Positions 43,643-52,904 of a stretch of DNA of 64,000 bases are shown in pieces (within the stretch, counting starts at the first letter, position 1; the number at the start of each line of letters is the position of its first letter). The position numbers and the translations under genes are program-made. Source of the stretch: DATEPR01 sp036491115 (GTDB taxonomy: Bacteria > Actinomycetota > Actinomycetes > Mycobacteriales > Pseudonocardiaceae); NCBI GenBank assembly GCA_036491115.1, contig DASXCQ010000105.1:7440-71439 (forward strand), read 5' to 3'. The notes beneath the pieces were generated by a model. That model was not told where the DNA came from, did no database searches, and saw nothing but the letters and a program-made list of their open reading frames with translations.

Positions 43643-44784
43643 ATGCCCAGCGCAACGAATGGTTGGCCGAATGCCCTGTCGTGTGTCGGGATGCAGGACC
43701 GCGCACGTGAGATGGTGCGTAGCGGTCACGATGTCGTGCATCTGGATCGGGGTGAATTGGACTACGACACACCGGAGTCGATCGTCGAGGCCGCGATCCA
43801 GGCGCTGCGCGAGGGCAGGACCCGATACACCGACAGCTTTGGCGTGCCGGAGTTGCGCGAGGCCATTCGCGATTATTACCGCGACAGCTACGGCGTGAAG
43901 ATCAGTCCGGCACAGGTGCTGGTGCACGCGGGATCCTCGCCGCTCCTGCTGATGTTGTTCCTGGCGCTCCTCCACCCCGACGACGAGGTAGTCGTCCCCG
44001 ACCCGGGTTATCCCGCCTACGTCACAGCGATCCGAGCGGCCCGGGGGATCGCGACGCCGATCGCGGCCGACCGAGGTGCCACGCACTACACCGCGAGCGA
44101 TGTGGAATCAAAGATAACGCCTGCGACCAGGGCCGTCGTGGTCAACTCCCCGTGCAACCCAACGGGTGCCGTACTGCGCGGGAACGAGCTGGAGGAGTTC
44201 ACTCGGCTAGGCCCGCTTGTCGTCTCCGACGAGGCGTATCACGGCTTGTGGTTGGGTGATGGCCGGCCACACTCGATGCTCGAGTTCGCCGACGACGTCG
44301 CGGTGGTGAACACGTTTTCCAAGGCGTTCTCGATGACCGGATAGCGCCTGGGGTATCTGATCGCGCCGGCGAGCCTCGTGCCGGCCCTGGAGCCATTGCA
44401 ACGAGACTGTGTACTCAGTCCGAACGCGTTCGTGCAGCAGGCTGGAATCGAGGCGCTGCGGCAGGCTACGTCCATCGCGCCACGTTGGCGAACGGAGCTG
44501 CGCGAGCGGCGCGATGTTCTCGTGGCGGGCCTGACCAGGCTCAGTCTTGCGGTGCCGCATCGGCCCGAAGGCGGGTTCTATGTGTTTGCCCGGCTACCGG
44601 ACGGCTACGAGAGCGCGGCCGACTTCGCCGCCCGCCTGTTGGTGCACGATTCGGTAGCCGTTGTTCCCGGGGACAGTTTCGGCGCGGCCGGCGCAGGTTA
44701 CGTCAGGTGCTCCCTTCGCGTTACCCACCGATCGCATCGAAGAGGGCATTGTCCGGATGGGATCGTTTCTCGGGCGAGAGTGAG
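43643..44784 (+). pseudogene. Class I/II aminotransferase, nonsense codon and frameshift
   Basis: The frame from ATG 43643 has the fold-type I features: DTPESIVEAAIQALREGRTRYTDSFGVPELREAI (in sections), NSPCNPTGAV, VSDEAYHG and the PLP Lys in TFSKAFSMTG. The next codon is TAG at 44342-44344 where relatives have Trp (MTG-W-RLGYLIAP); the same frame then goes on with RLGYLIAPASLVPALEP. Near 44717 one extra base shifts the tail: ALPTDRIEEGIVRMGSFLGRE lies in the next frame and stops at about 44782. Two lesions make a functional product unlikely. Confidence 0.88.
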
Positions 44785-44990
44785 ACAGCACGACGAAACC
44801 GTGACGGGTGGCCAGGCACGATGGCCGGAGCCCGGTCGACAACGTGCGGCCTGCCGTGGCATGAAGCGATCAGCGGAGTGCGATGCCACGAGTGTGCAGC
44901 ACACCATGCGGAAAGAACGACCGCCACCGTGAGACCGGCCGGCAGCAGCGGGTCCGGGACACCCTGCTGCCATCTGAAGGGAGATTCGCC

Positions 44991-45978
44991 GTGAACATAG
45001 TACTCATCTCCACCTATGAGCTGGGGCGCCAGCCGTTCGGACTCGCCTCGCCAGTGGCATGGCTGCGTCAGGCCGGACACGACGTGCACGTTGTGGATCT
45101 CGCGGTCGACGACAAGCTGCCCGAACACGTGATCCGTGGAGCGGCGCTGGTCGTTGCCATGTGCCGATGCACACCGCGACCAGGCTGGCCGCTGCTGTGG
45201 CCCGGCGTGTCCGTGAACTCAATCCCCAGGCGCACATGGTCTGTTATGGACCGTATGCGTCGATGAACGAGGACTACCTGCGTTCGCTCGGCGCACAGAC
45301 AGTCCTGGGCGGCGAATTCGAACAGGGTCTCGCCGACCTGGCGCGCCGACTGCCAGCCTCGTCCGACGCCGGCGATGGGACGGCCGGTGCGGATGCCGGA
45401 TCGAACCGGCGGGATGTCCGTTCCTCGACCGTCTCCTTGCAGATCGAACCAGTGGTTTCGCTGGCCCGTCAGCGTTTCATCACACCGGACCGCCGTGATC
45501 TGCCTGAGCTGGACCGTTACGCGCACTTCATTGACGCCGCAGGCCAGTCCCGGCGCGTCGGCTACACCGAGGCCACCCGGGGGTGCAAGCACACATGTAG
45601 GCATTGCCCGATAGTGACCGTCTACGGCGGGCATTTCCGGGTCGTGGCTCCCGGAGGTGCCGGAGACCCAGGAAGTGCTCGACGAGTTCGACAAGCAGGC
45701 GTTGTGCTACTCGTGGACGCATCCGGACGCGCGGATGGACCGATTGCAGGCCGCCGTGTCCGACTATGCGGAAGCCGCGCAGTGCGAATCCGTGTCGAGG
45801 GGCGAGATCTTCGCGCAGGTGCTGACCCCTGGCCTGCCGGGCCGCCGGGCGGCCCGACCCGACCCGGGACGAACTGCCCGGTGGCGAACTGGTTGCCGGC
45901 CCGCACCTGGACGAGCCTTGGTACTGCTGCGCGGAGCCCACCGACAATCAGATGATGAAACTGGAGGTGGGCGTGTGA
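44991..45978 (+). pseudogene. CCAEP-tail B12-binding radical SAM protein, shifted and internally deleted
   Basis: GTG 44991 follows GAAGGGAG. The first piece is a B12-binding-like domain (IVLISTYELGRQPFGLASP). A shift near 45158 leads to PMHTATRLAAAVARRVRELNP and, further on, the radical SAM motif in TRGCKHTCRHCPI (C-x3-C-x2-C). After GGHFRVV the barrel is missing; the frame jumps to EVLDEFDKQALCYSWTHPDA. After another shift it ends DEPWYCCAEPTDNQMMKLE. This CCAEP tail defines a known radical SAM group of unknown reaction. It sits downstream of the broken aminotransferase, probably a former operon. Confidence 0.82.
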
Positions 45979-46043
45979 CACTCGAGGATCGGCGATCGGA
46001 GCGTGTCCATGCAGGCTGGTACCGGCGCGGCACGGCCCGCTGA

Positions 46044-46350
46044 CCGACAGCCGGCGCCCGAACGAGCCAAGGTGGTCTTCGTTACGGACGGAGCATTGAA
46101 ATAGGGGAATCAATTACGTTCGCTCTTCGGCCGGTGCTGTCGCCGTTGCGTGGACGTCACATCGACGTCACGTGGCAGTCGGCACGGTCCTGGTTCCGAC
46201 ATAAACAGGCTGGCAGACAATTGCGGGCCACCACTGTCTGTATGCGACCGTCTACGCCAATTGGCGTACCTGGTGCGCCAAAACGGTCATAAGGTCATGA
46301 AGCGGGTGGTTCGCCACGGGATTCACCTTGGGTTCGCCTGGCATCGGTGC
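46044..46350. other. Spacer before SARP 3
   Basis: About 300 bases after the radical SAM remnant. No gene is recognised. It is less GC-rich than its surroundings and leads into the SARP-associated motif at 46351. Confidence 0.4.
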
Positions 46351-46374
46351 CATACTTCCGGATGAGCAAATCTG
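46351..46374 (+). promoter_or_regulatory. SARP-associated motif, copy 3
   Basis: CATACTTCCGGATGA followed by GCAAATCTG. The core is identical to copies 1 and 2. It starts 51 bases before the SARP 3 GTG at 46402. Confidence 0.75.
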
Positions 46375-46401
46375 TACAAGAGAACTCGTTTGGGGGTTTC
46401 C

Positions 46402-47217
46402 GTGAAGGGCCACGTATTGGCCGACCGAATCGTCAGGAACTCCGAGGACGATCCCATGTTTCCCCGGCGTCCAGGTGTTCTGAACGAAAAGGCCAGTCTC
46501 TCTGTGCTGGGACAATTCGATCTTGCCGTCGACGGGCGGTCGGTTCCGCTGGGTGCGATCAGCCAGAGACTGCTGACGTTGGTCGCGATCAAGTCGGGAC
46601 AGATATCGCGGAACCAGGCGGCCGGGATCATGTGGCCGGACACCAGAGCGCCCAGGGCAGCGGCCAATCTCCGGTCCGTGGTCTGGCGGCTTCAGCAAAC
46701 CTGCAGCGGTGTGGTCGTTCCTTCCTTCTACGACCTCAGACTGGCACATGACGTCACCGTGGACATCCACCAGTCGTCTCGCGTCGCCTTCGAACTTCTG
46801 GACCACTCCAAGGAGATGGCTCCCGCCGAGCTGAAGAAGATCCTGCGTTGCAACCTCTATGACGACATCGCCGCTGACCTGGGAAACAATGACTGGCTGA
46901 TCGCGGAGCGGGAGCGGTTCCGTCAACTTCGCGTGCACGCACTCGAGTCACTCGCGACCCAGTTACTCGAGGCGGACTGTCACGGCCTGGCGATCGAAGC
47001 GGCGTTGGGTGCCGTGCGGGCCGACCCGTTCCGCGAGCGCCCGCGACACCTGTTGGTCGCGGCACATCTCGCCGAGGGAAGCAAACTGGAAGCCCGCCGC
47101 CAGTTCGACTCATACTGTGACCTGCTGCGGGCCGAGCTTGGTTCGTCACCGTCCGAGGACTTCATCATGCTGGGGCGTACCAACGGGTTCAACGTTTGCC
47201 CACCACCGAGACCGTAG
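46402..47217 (+). CDS. SARP-type transcriptional activator 3
   Basis: 271 residues; GTG 46402 has GGGGG 5-6 bases upstream, as in SARP 2. Winged helix (LSVLGQFDLAVDGRSVPLG, AAANLRSVVWRLQQTC) and BTAD (DWLIAERERFRQLRVHALESL). Third member of the local SARP family. Followed 165 bases later by ArsR 3 on the same strand, repeating the SARP 2-ArsR 2 order. Its target is unknown; the reducing PKS operon is the obvious candidate. Confidence 0.9.
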   Translation: MKGHVLADRIVRNSEDDPMFPRRPGVLNEKASLSVLGQFDLAVDGRSVPLGAISQRLLTLVAIKSGQISRNQAAGIMWPDTRAPRAAANLRSVVWRLQQTCSGVVVPSFYDLRLAHDVTVDIHQSSRVAFELLDHSKEMAPAELKKILRCNLYDDIAADLGNNDWLIAERERFRQLRVHALESLATQLLEADCHGLAIEAALGAVRADPFRERPRHLLVAAHLAEGSKLEARRQFDSYCDLLRAELGSSPSEDFIMLGRTNGFNVCPPPRP

Positions 47218-47382
47218 GGCCGCCAGGTGGCGTGCCGCTCGCCAACTGTCCTCAACAGACTCGTCGGCCGCGTCGATCCGGTTGTCGCCGGGCCAGGAAT
47301 CCGATGTATACGAGCGATCAACGAAGACGGTACGATGCCAGTGGATCGTGCGGGATCGACCGCCGACGATGGGGACGCTGAC

Positions 47383-47742
47383 ATGACTGTGCCACGGACG
47401 CGATCCACTGACCTCCTGCCGGAAGACCGGAGCGGGGTGGAGGTCGTCGCGAAGTTCTTCCGAGCGCTGGGCGACCCGGTGCGGCTGCGACTACTGGCAT
47501 TCCTGATGGATTCCGAGCACACCGTCACAGAATGTGTGGAGAACGTCGGCCTGTCCCAGGGCCGTGTCTCGGTTCACCTGGCGTGCTTGTCCGACTGCGG
47601 GTATGTCGTGGCGCGGCGCGAGGGCCGCTACGCCTACTACCGGGTCAGCGATCACCGCGTCGCCACACTGATGACGCTCGCCCGTGCGCTGGCTGCCGAG
47701 AACGCCGCCGCGCTGGCGACTTGCGTGCGGATCACCCGCTGA
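47383..47742 (+). CDS. ArsR-family metalloregulator 3
   Basis: 119 residues from ATG 47383. SGVEVVAKFFRALGDPVRLRLL and LSQGRVSVHLACLSDCGYVV define the winged HTH. Cys51, Cys68, Cys72 and Cys114 are conserved with ArsR 1 and 2, and nearly all of the domain is alike, so the three arose by duplication. No mercury gene is directly downstream; the convergent membrane protein ends 4 bases after its stop. Confidence 0.88.
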   Translation: MTVPRTRSTDLLPEDRSGVEVVAKFFRALGDPVRLRLLAFLMDSEHTVTECVENVGLSQGRVSVHLACLSDCGYVVARREGRYAYYRVSDHRVATLMTLARALAAENAAALATCVRITR

Positions 47743-47745
47743 GCG

Positions 47746-49323
47746 CTATCCCCCGCCGAGCAAACCCATGGCGCACTGGGCCAGTCCCACGACGTCGACA
47801 ACGCACAGCGTCGTGGTCGGTACCGGTGACACGGGTGCCGGTGAACTTGGTGGCCGCGGCGGCGAGGTCGGCACCGGCTGGGTGGTCGTGCCACCACCCG
47901 GACTGGTGGGCGGTGCCGGCAGGGTGACGGGCGCGACGCCGGTCGGTGGTAGTGGTCCAAGGGTGGGGTTGGGCAGCGGCAGCGGCGGAATCGACAGCCG
48001 ACCGGTTGGCGAGACTGGAAAAAGCGGCGAGGTGGCGCCCTGCGTCTGCGACGGCAAGGTCCACGGTGGAACCGAGAACGAGGACAGTGGCGGCGGCGGA
48101 ATGAGGGTTGGTGGGCTGACTCCCGCTCGCCGTTCACCGTTACGCGATCCATCGACGATGGCGAAGGCGACTGCGCCCGCCAGCACGACGATGGCGGCTG
48201 CTGCCGCGACCCGCCGGGCCGCCGGCGAGGTCCGGCGACCGGCGGGAACGATGATCCTGGTCGCGACCGGCTCGCGTGGCTCGGTGGGCACAACGTCAGT
48301 GGCGTACGGACTGTCATAGCGGACGACGTGTTCACCCGCCACCAACGCCGAGCCGGGCACCAGAGGCACGGGAACGTTGACCGCGGCGCCGATCCGGGTT
48401 CCGTTGGGCAACAGGACCGCGACGGGGCCGGCGGAGCTGGACACCACGGGCTGCCAGCCGACGATTCGGATGTCGGCCAGTCCCGACCCGGTCGACTCGC
48501 CGTCGGATCGAAACTCAAGGGCATCGTCGGTCACGATCACCGACAAGTCGCGGTCCAGGACACGGGTGGTGCCGTCCGTCGTGATCAGAACGCCCACCGG
48601 TGGCCGTGTTCCGAGAACCGGAGGCTGCGGTGGCACCGCCGCACCACACGTCATGCAGTACAGCACGTCGGCATTGCCGAAATGGCCGCTCGGACACAGC
48701 GCTCCCGTGACCAACTGGTCGGTCCTGGGTTCGCTCCGGGGCAGTTCCACGACGTCGCCCGGCCCGCCGGCCATGACGGCTAGTTGATGTGGCTGGTCCG
48801 GGGACCGCAGGGACTCCAGCCACTGTGTCTCCAGCCATACATCGGTCCGGTGCCGCCGTCCAGGGGCCCGGCGCAGTACCCGGCCTCCCTCGAACCGCCA
48901 CCGAAAATGCAGTACCCGGATCGGGCCCTGGAGGAACAGCCACATCACCAGCCAGGCTGTCACGATGTGGATGGCGAACGCCGGGAGCAATGGCGCTGCG
49001 AGCCCGACGGTACCCGGGAGCAGATGCAGCCAGTGATCCAGGAACCACAGTGCGATTGCCTCGTTCACGACGGTGAGCAGGCCGAGCAGTGTCGGCCAGT
49101 CCTTGTCCCACCGAATCTGCTGCAGCAGATGGTAGACCAGTTCCCAGAGCAGGCCGAGCCCGGCCATGAGCCCGAGATTCTCGAAGGTCATATGGTAGGT
49201 GGTGCCGATGCCGGTGCCCGGCGGCACCGGAAGCAGCGGAGTCAGCATCACCGTCCACAGGACGCCCACTGTCGCCACCACGAACAGCCGTGTCTGAAGG
49301 CGGCCGGCCAGCACCTGAGTCAC
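47746..49323 (-). CDS. Membrane protein with zinc-ribbon-like motif, FHA-like region and Pro-rich tail
   Basis: 525 residues from GTG 49323, which overlaps the upstream flavoprotein stop by 4 bases. About four N-terminal TM helices (to residue ~145) are followed by a cytoplasmic part with C-P-S-G-H-F and YCMTCGAAV (zinc-ribbon-like). A region (RVLDRDLSVIVTDDALEF, PVAVLLPNGTRIGAAV) resembles a degenerate FHA-type fold. Another TM helix lies near 375-395 (AAAAAIVVLAGAVAFAIVDG), and a long Pro/Ser/Thr tail ends in CVVDVVGLAQCAMGLLGGG. Function unknown; coupling to the flavoprotein suggests a shared role. Confidence 0.65.
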   Translation of the reverse strand: MTQVLAGRLQTRLFVVATVGVLWTVMLTPLLPVPPGTGIGTTYHMTFENLGLMAGLGLLWELVYHLLQQIRWDKDWPTLLGLLTVVNEAIALWFLDHWLHLLPGTVGLAAPLLPAFAIHIVTAWLVMWLFLQGPIRVLHFRWRFEGGRVLRRAPGRRHRTDVWLETQWLESLRSPDQPHQLAVMAGGPGDVVELPRSEPRTDQLVTGALCPSGHFGNADVLYCMTCGAAVPPQPPVLGTRPPVGVLITTDGTTRVLDRDLSVIVTDDALEFRSDGESTGSGLADIRIVGWQPVVSSSAGPVAVLLPNGTRIGAAVNVPVPLVPGSALVAGEHVVRYDSPYATDVVPTEPREPVATRIIVPAGRRTSPAARRVAAAAAIVVLAGAVAFAIVDGSRNGERRAGVSPPTLIPPPPLSSFSVPPWTLPSQTQGATSPLFPVSPTGRLSIPPLPLPNPTLGPLPPTGVAPVTLPAPPTSPGGGTTTQPVPTSPPRPPSSPAPVSPVPTTTLCVVDVVGLAQCAMGLLGGG

Positions 49324-50897
49324 GGGCGTACTCCTCGCAGCCACTTGCACCAGCCGGTGACCGACCGGGACATGCCTAACCGTGGACAGAAGCCGCGTCG
49401 CGCCAGGTCGTCACAGATCTGCAGCGCGGCATGCGTGAATCCCCAGAACGAGTCGACCGGTGCCAGGTAGCCGCCCTGGGTGACGGTGCCCGAGGCATAG
49501 ATCGCCCCGGCCTCCTCGCAGACCCCTTTCACCTCGAAGTGTTCTCCGACGTCGAGTCCGCCCATCGGGTTACGGGATGCGTCGGTGGTGTCGAGCAGAT
49601 CGGCCAGCAACCGGCTTTCTCCCACGTTGAGCCGTAGCCCGGTGCAGTCGATCACGAAGTCGACGTCGATCCTGGTGTTCGCCGGCAGGGTTGCGACGTC
49701 GATACGTGCCTCAACGGTGCCTCGCGCGGTCGGCGTGAGTTCTCTGAGCTCGCCTCGGTATGCCCGGTAGTAGCCGGCATCGCGCCCGTGCTGGAGCTGA
49801 GCCTGCCAGGTGCGGCGTAAGGCGCTCGTCGTACCGCCGATCGTTTTGATGTATTCGGCACGCTGGTGTGCGTCCATGCCGAGCAGACGCTGCCGTAGCT
49901 GTCCGGCCGTCGCCGCCTTGGGGAAACTGAATGGCTGGTAGCTCCAGCCGTCACCGCCACGACGACCGAACGTCCTGGGTCCGTCGTGTTGATCGACATG
50001 GGTGCGGAACAGATGCATGATCTGGACGTCCTGGCCGGATCGAAAGCGCTCTTCGAACAGTCGTTCCAGGATCCGTGACGCCGTGATGCCAGCGCCCCGG
50101 ATCACGACCGTGGTCGGCCGCCGGGTCAGTACCTGATACACGTGCTCGTGCGGTTCGTATGCGTTGACCACACGGAAGTACTCGTGGTGTTTCTCACGGT
50201 AGGTGCGGACCTCGGGAGCGTAATTGACCGCGGAATAGCCGGTCCCGATATGCACATAGTGGCTGCACAGCGCGAAGGGAGGTCCGCCGGCCGTGGGCCG
50301 CACCAGCGAGAAGTAGCCACCCTGGTCCCGCCGACGAACCATCCGCACCCAACCAGGCGTGATCATCGATGTCCATTCGATCCGCGCCGCTTCCCGGTCG
50401 ATGCCATGGAACACTTCATCCGGACTCGGATTGAAGTACTCCGCGACCAGGGGTTCGGTGAGAACGTTCCACAGCGGCTGGATGGTGCGCCGTGAAATGG
50501 CCCGCTGGACGGCGTATCCGGGAAAACCCCACACGTTGTCGACCCTGGACATCGAGTCCGATCGCAGCGATTCGTGGTCGAGGATCTGCGAGCACCGCAT
50601 GAGGTGTCGAATGCCCGTGTACGGCGCGCCATGCGCACCGACAACCCGGATGTCCTCTGCGGGCACACCACTCACCCGGAGAAAGTCGACCAGCGCGAAC
50701 GACGCGAGGCCGCCGCCGATGGTGACGAGCGGTACGTCCACCACGCGGAGTCCGGCCGCGCGAACCAGTTCGTCGGTCCAGACGGGTGCCGCGGACAAGC
50801 GGTCGAGTCTGTCCTGGTCGGCCCATGTCGTGCTTGTTGTGGCCTCATCGGTCAGTACATCGGTGGACAGCGGCCCATGCAACGCCTTCGACATCAC
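49320..50897 (-). CDS. FAD/NAD(P)-binding oxidoreductase of unknown substrate
   Basis: 525 residues. VPLVTIGGGLASFALVDFL near residue 56 is the dinucleotide-binding loop. HIGTGYSAVNYAPEV, VVIRGAGITASRILERLF (a second nucleotide loop) and DFVIDCTGLRLNVGESRLL fit a two-domain flavoprotein of the pyridine-nucleotide-disulfide-oxidoreductase or lysine-N-monooxygenase-like superfamily. No redox-active Cys pair is seen. It is the first gene of a two-gene operon with the membrane protein. The reaction cannot be named from sequence. Confidence 0.75.
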   Translation of the reverse strand: MMSKALHGPLSTDVLTDEATTSTTWADQDRLDRLSAAPVWTDELVRAAGLRVVDVPLVTIGGGLASFALVDFLRVSGVPAEDIRVVGAHGAPYTGIRHLMRCSQILDHESLRSDSMSRVDNVWGFPGYAVQRAISRRTIQPLWNVLTEPLVAEYFNPSPDEVFHGIDREAARIEWTSMITPGWVRMVRRRDQGGYFSLVRPTAGGPPFALCSHYVHIGTGYSAVNYAPEVRTYREKHHEYFRVVNAYEPHEHVYQVLTRRPTTVVIRGAGITASRILERLFEERFRSGQDVQIMHLFRTHVDQHDGPRTFGRRGGDGWSYQPFSFPKAATAGQLRQRLLGMDAHQRAEYIKTIGGTTSALRRTWQAQLQHGRDAGYYRAYRGELRELTPTARGTVEARIDVATLPANTRIDVDFVIDCTGLRLNVGESRLLADLLDTTDASRNPMGGLDVGEHFEVKGVCEEAGAIYASGTVTQGGYLAPVDSFWGFTHAALQICDDLARRGFCPRLGMSRSVTGWCKWLRGVRP

Positions 50898-51072
50898 ATC
50901 TCCCCGTAGCCCCGTCGGCCGGTGTCACGTCGAGATCGGACCCAGCGCGTCAACCTCACTCGTCGCCACTGTCGCGCGAAGGTCGTCACGGCGTCGTCAC
51001 GTCGGAGCGCGACGCGAACGCGACGGCTACGCGACCAATCGGTCCCTATGGTCCGCTCAGTCCGTCATGGAT

Positions 51073-51094
51073 CTGAGGAAACCTAACACCTCAG
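51073..51094. promoter_or_regulatory. Inverted repeat before the Tat-signal gene
   Basis: CTGAGG-N10-CCTCAG, perfect 6-base arms, 37 bases upstream of the ATG at 51131. Spacing fits a dimeric repressor site. It lies in the 233-base divergent gap between the flavoprotein and the Tat-signal gene. Confidence 0.45.
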
Positions 51095-51130
51095 GTGCTT
51101 TCCGCAGGAGCCTGACCAACAGGAGATGAC

Positions 51131-51817
51131 ATGAGCGAACCGAGCACCCAGCCGACAGAGGACAGCGCCGAAGTCGAGAACAAGAACATGGGACGCCGCG
51201 CCTTCATGCGTACGTCGGCGATGGGGGCTGCGGCCGTCGCGGCAGTGGGGGTCGCGGCGACCGCCGTAGGACATGCGCACCACGTACCGCAGGTGCGGGC
51301 CGCCGCGGCCAGCTCTCCGGTGCTGGAGGACGGTGGGGCAGGGTTCCACGCCGAGATGGGCACCATGCAGATGCTCAGCGCGGCGACACTGTCACCGAAG
51401 CTGGTTACCTGCGCCGTCGGTCAGATGGGTCTGAACAGCGACATGGTCGCGGCTCTGCAGCCGGTCCTCGGCAAGGTCTTCGGCCCGGGCTTCACCGGGC
51501 CGTTCGCCATGCTGATGTTCGCCGAAGAAGTCACGTCCTACGACGTCGACCGGTCCGCCAAGATGATCACCGCCAAAGGCACGATGCGATCGATCACCAA
51601 GATCGGCGGGCTCACGATCGACGACGCGATGACTCCGTTCCTGGCCATCGGCACGGACAACAAGGCCAAAGGCACGCCGGACACGTTCTTCCTGAGCTAC
51701 AAGACACCGTTCTGGAACACCGCGACGAATCCACTCGCGACGCCGTCCCAGTTCGTCAGCGGATTCTCCCAGTTCGGCGGGGAACTCATCATGGGTCAGG
51801 TCAACGTCGCCCCGTGA
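51131..51817 (+). CDS. Tat-exported protein of unknown function
   Basis: 228 residues; AGGAG lies 7 bases before ATG 51131. A twin-arginine signal is clear: Arg22-Arg23 in MGRRAFMRTSAMGAAA, then a hydrophobic stretch and an Ala-rich cleavage region near HAHHVPQVRAAAAS. The mature part has a beta-rich look (VTSYDVDRSAKMITAKGTMRSI) and a late SQFGGELIMGQVNVAP. Tat export suggests folding or cofactor insertion in the cytoplasm. Forms an operon with the membrane protein downstream. Confidence 0.75.
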   Translation: MSEPSTQPTEDSAEVENKNMGRRAFMRTSAMGAAAVAAVGVAATAVGHAHHVPQVRAAAASSPVLEDGGAGFHAEMGTMQMLSAATLSPKLVTCAVGQMGLNSDMVAALQPVLGKVFGPGFTGPFAMLMFAEEVTSYDVDRSAKMITAKGTMRSITKIGGLTIDDAMTPFLAIGTDNKAKGTPDTFFLSYKTPFWNTATNPLATPSQFVSGFSQFGGELIMGQVNVAP

Positions 51818-51902
51818 CCACCAGCGTGGCGGGAGCCGAGCCATGACCGTGGCCGCTCCCGCCCGGCCGTGCACACATCGGACCGACGACAGGAGGAAGG
51901 GC

Positions 51903-52844
51903 ATGGTCAGAATAGAAGGTGTCGAGACCGGGGTGTCCCGCCAGGTCACGCCCGAACCGGAAGCCGGCCGCCGAGGGCTGGTCGTCGGTCTCAGCGCGCT
52001 GGCGGGTATTGCGATCGCGATACTCTGGTCGGCCCGGTTGGTGGACGACGACATCGGTGTCAACACGGCCAGCGGTCTGATCGGCGGCAATGCCACGGAC
52101 GCGACCGTCACCGGTACGGTCACCGGCCTGATATTCGCCTTCGTCACCGGCGTGGCGGGCACGTTCACCGCCTGCAACGTCGCTGTCTTCAGCGCGATCG
52201 CGCCCATGGTCCACCACAACTCGTCGGTGGCCAGCAGGATCCGTCAGGCGTTCGCCCCACTGGGCTGGCTGGCTCTGGCCGCGGTCGTCGTCGCAGGCAC
52301 CTACGGCGCGGTTGGCGCACTCCTCGGCGGCCGCATCCCGCAACTGTCCACGGCCGCCGTGGGTGGTCACGTTCCCGTTCGGACATTGCAGTCGATCGCC
52401 GTGTTCGGAGTGATCGGCCTCATCATGCTGTACCTGGGCCTGGCGTCGGCCGGCCTCGTGCCCGATCCGCTGCGCCGCCCCGCTGCCCGATGGGCACCGA
52501 CGCGTCCACTGTTCATGGGGATGCTCATCGGCGGCTTCCTCATCGGCCGGCCATGGCCGCTGTTCCGCAAGATGTTCGCGTACGCGGCGAGCACGCATGA
52601 CGCCGCGTTCGGTGCTGCCGTGTTCGTGTTGATCGTACTGGGCAACATGATCCTGCTCGGCGTGATCTTCCTCGCGCTGTCCGCCAGCAGCTTCCCGCAT
52701 TGGCTGCGCGCCAAGCCTTCCCGAGCCGTGACGCTCGCGACGGTCGCGCTGGTGGTCGGTGGAGTGTTCACCTTCGTCTATTGGGACGTGCGAGTACCCG
52801 CTGGGCTCGGCTTCGGTTGGTTCCCCGCGATGCCGTGGCACTGA
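51903..52844 (+). CDS. Polytopic membrane protein, CcdA-like look
   Basis: 313 residues; ATG 51903 has GGAGG 7 bases upstream and is preferred to ATG 51843. About seven TM helices. GTFTACNVAVFSAIAPM at residues ~80-100 has a membrane Cys after a small-residue stretch, and RPWPLFRKMFAYAAS is a later conserved-looking loop. The general shape recalls CcdA/DsbD-type or LysE-type proteins, but the second redox Cys of CcdA is not seen. It follows the Tat-signal gene and may handle electrons or metal for it. Function unproven. Confidence 0.6.
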   Translation: MVRIEGVETGVSRQVTPEPEAGRRGLVVGLSALAGIAIAILWSARLVDDDIGVNTASGLIGGNATDATVTGTVTGLIFAFVTGVAGTFTACNVAVFSAIAPMVHHNSSVASRIRQAFAPLGWLALAAVVVAGTYGAVGALLGGRIPQLSTAAVGGHVPVRTLQSIAVFGVIGLIMLYLGLASAGLVPDPLRRPAARWAPTRPLFMGMLIGGFLIGRPWPLFRKMFAYAASTHDAAFGAAVFVLIVLGNMILLGVIFLALSASSFPHWLRAKPSRAVTLATVALVVGGVFTFVYWDVRVPAGLGFGWFPAMPWH

Positions 52845-52904
52845 CCGGTCGTTCCGAACGCGGTGCGCACGTTGCGAGGCATGGATGAGAGGACATGATC
52901 GGTG

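Noticed and set aside
44342..44344. TAG in the aminotransferase as a recoded amino acid
   Set aside because: Relatives have Trp (TGG) there, one base away, and a second lesion follows; no sign of pyrrolysine machinery.
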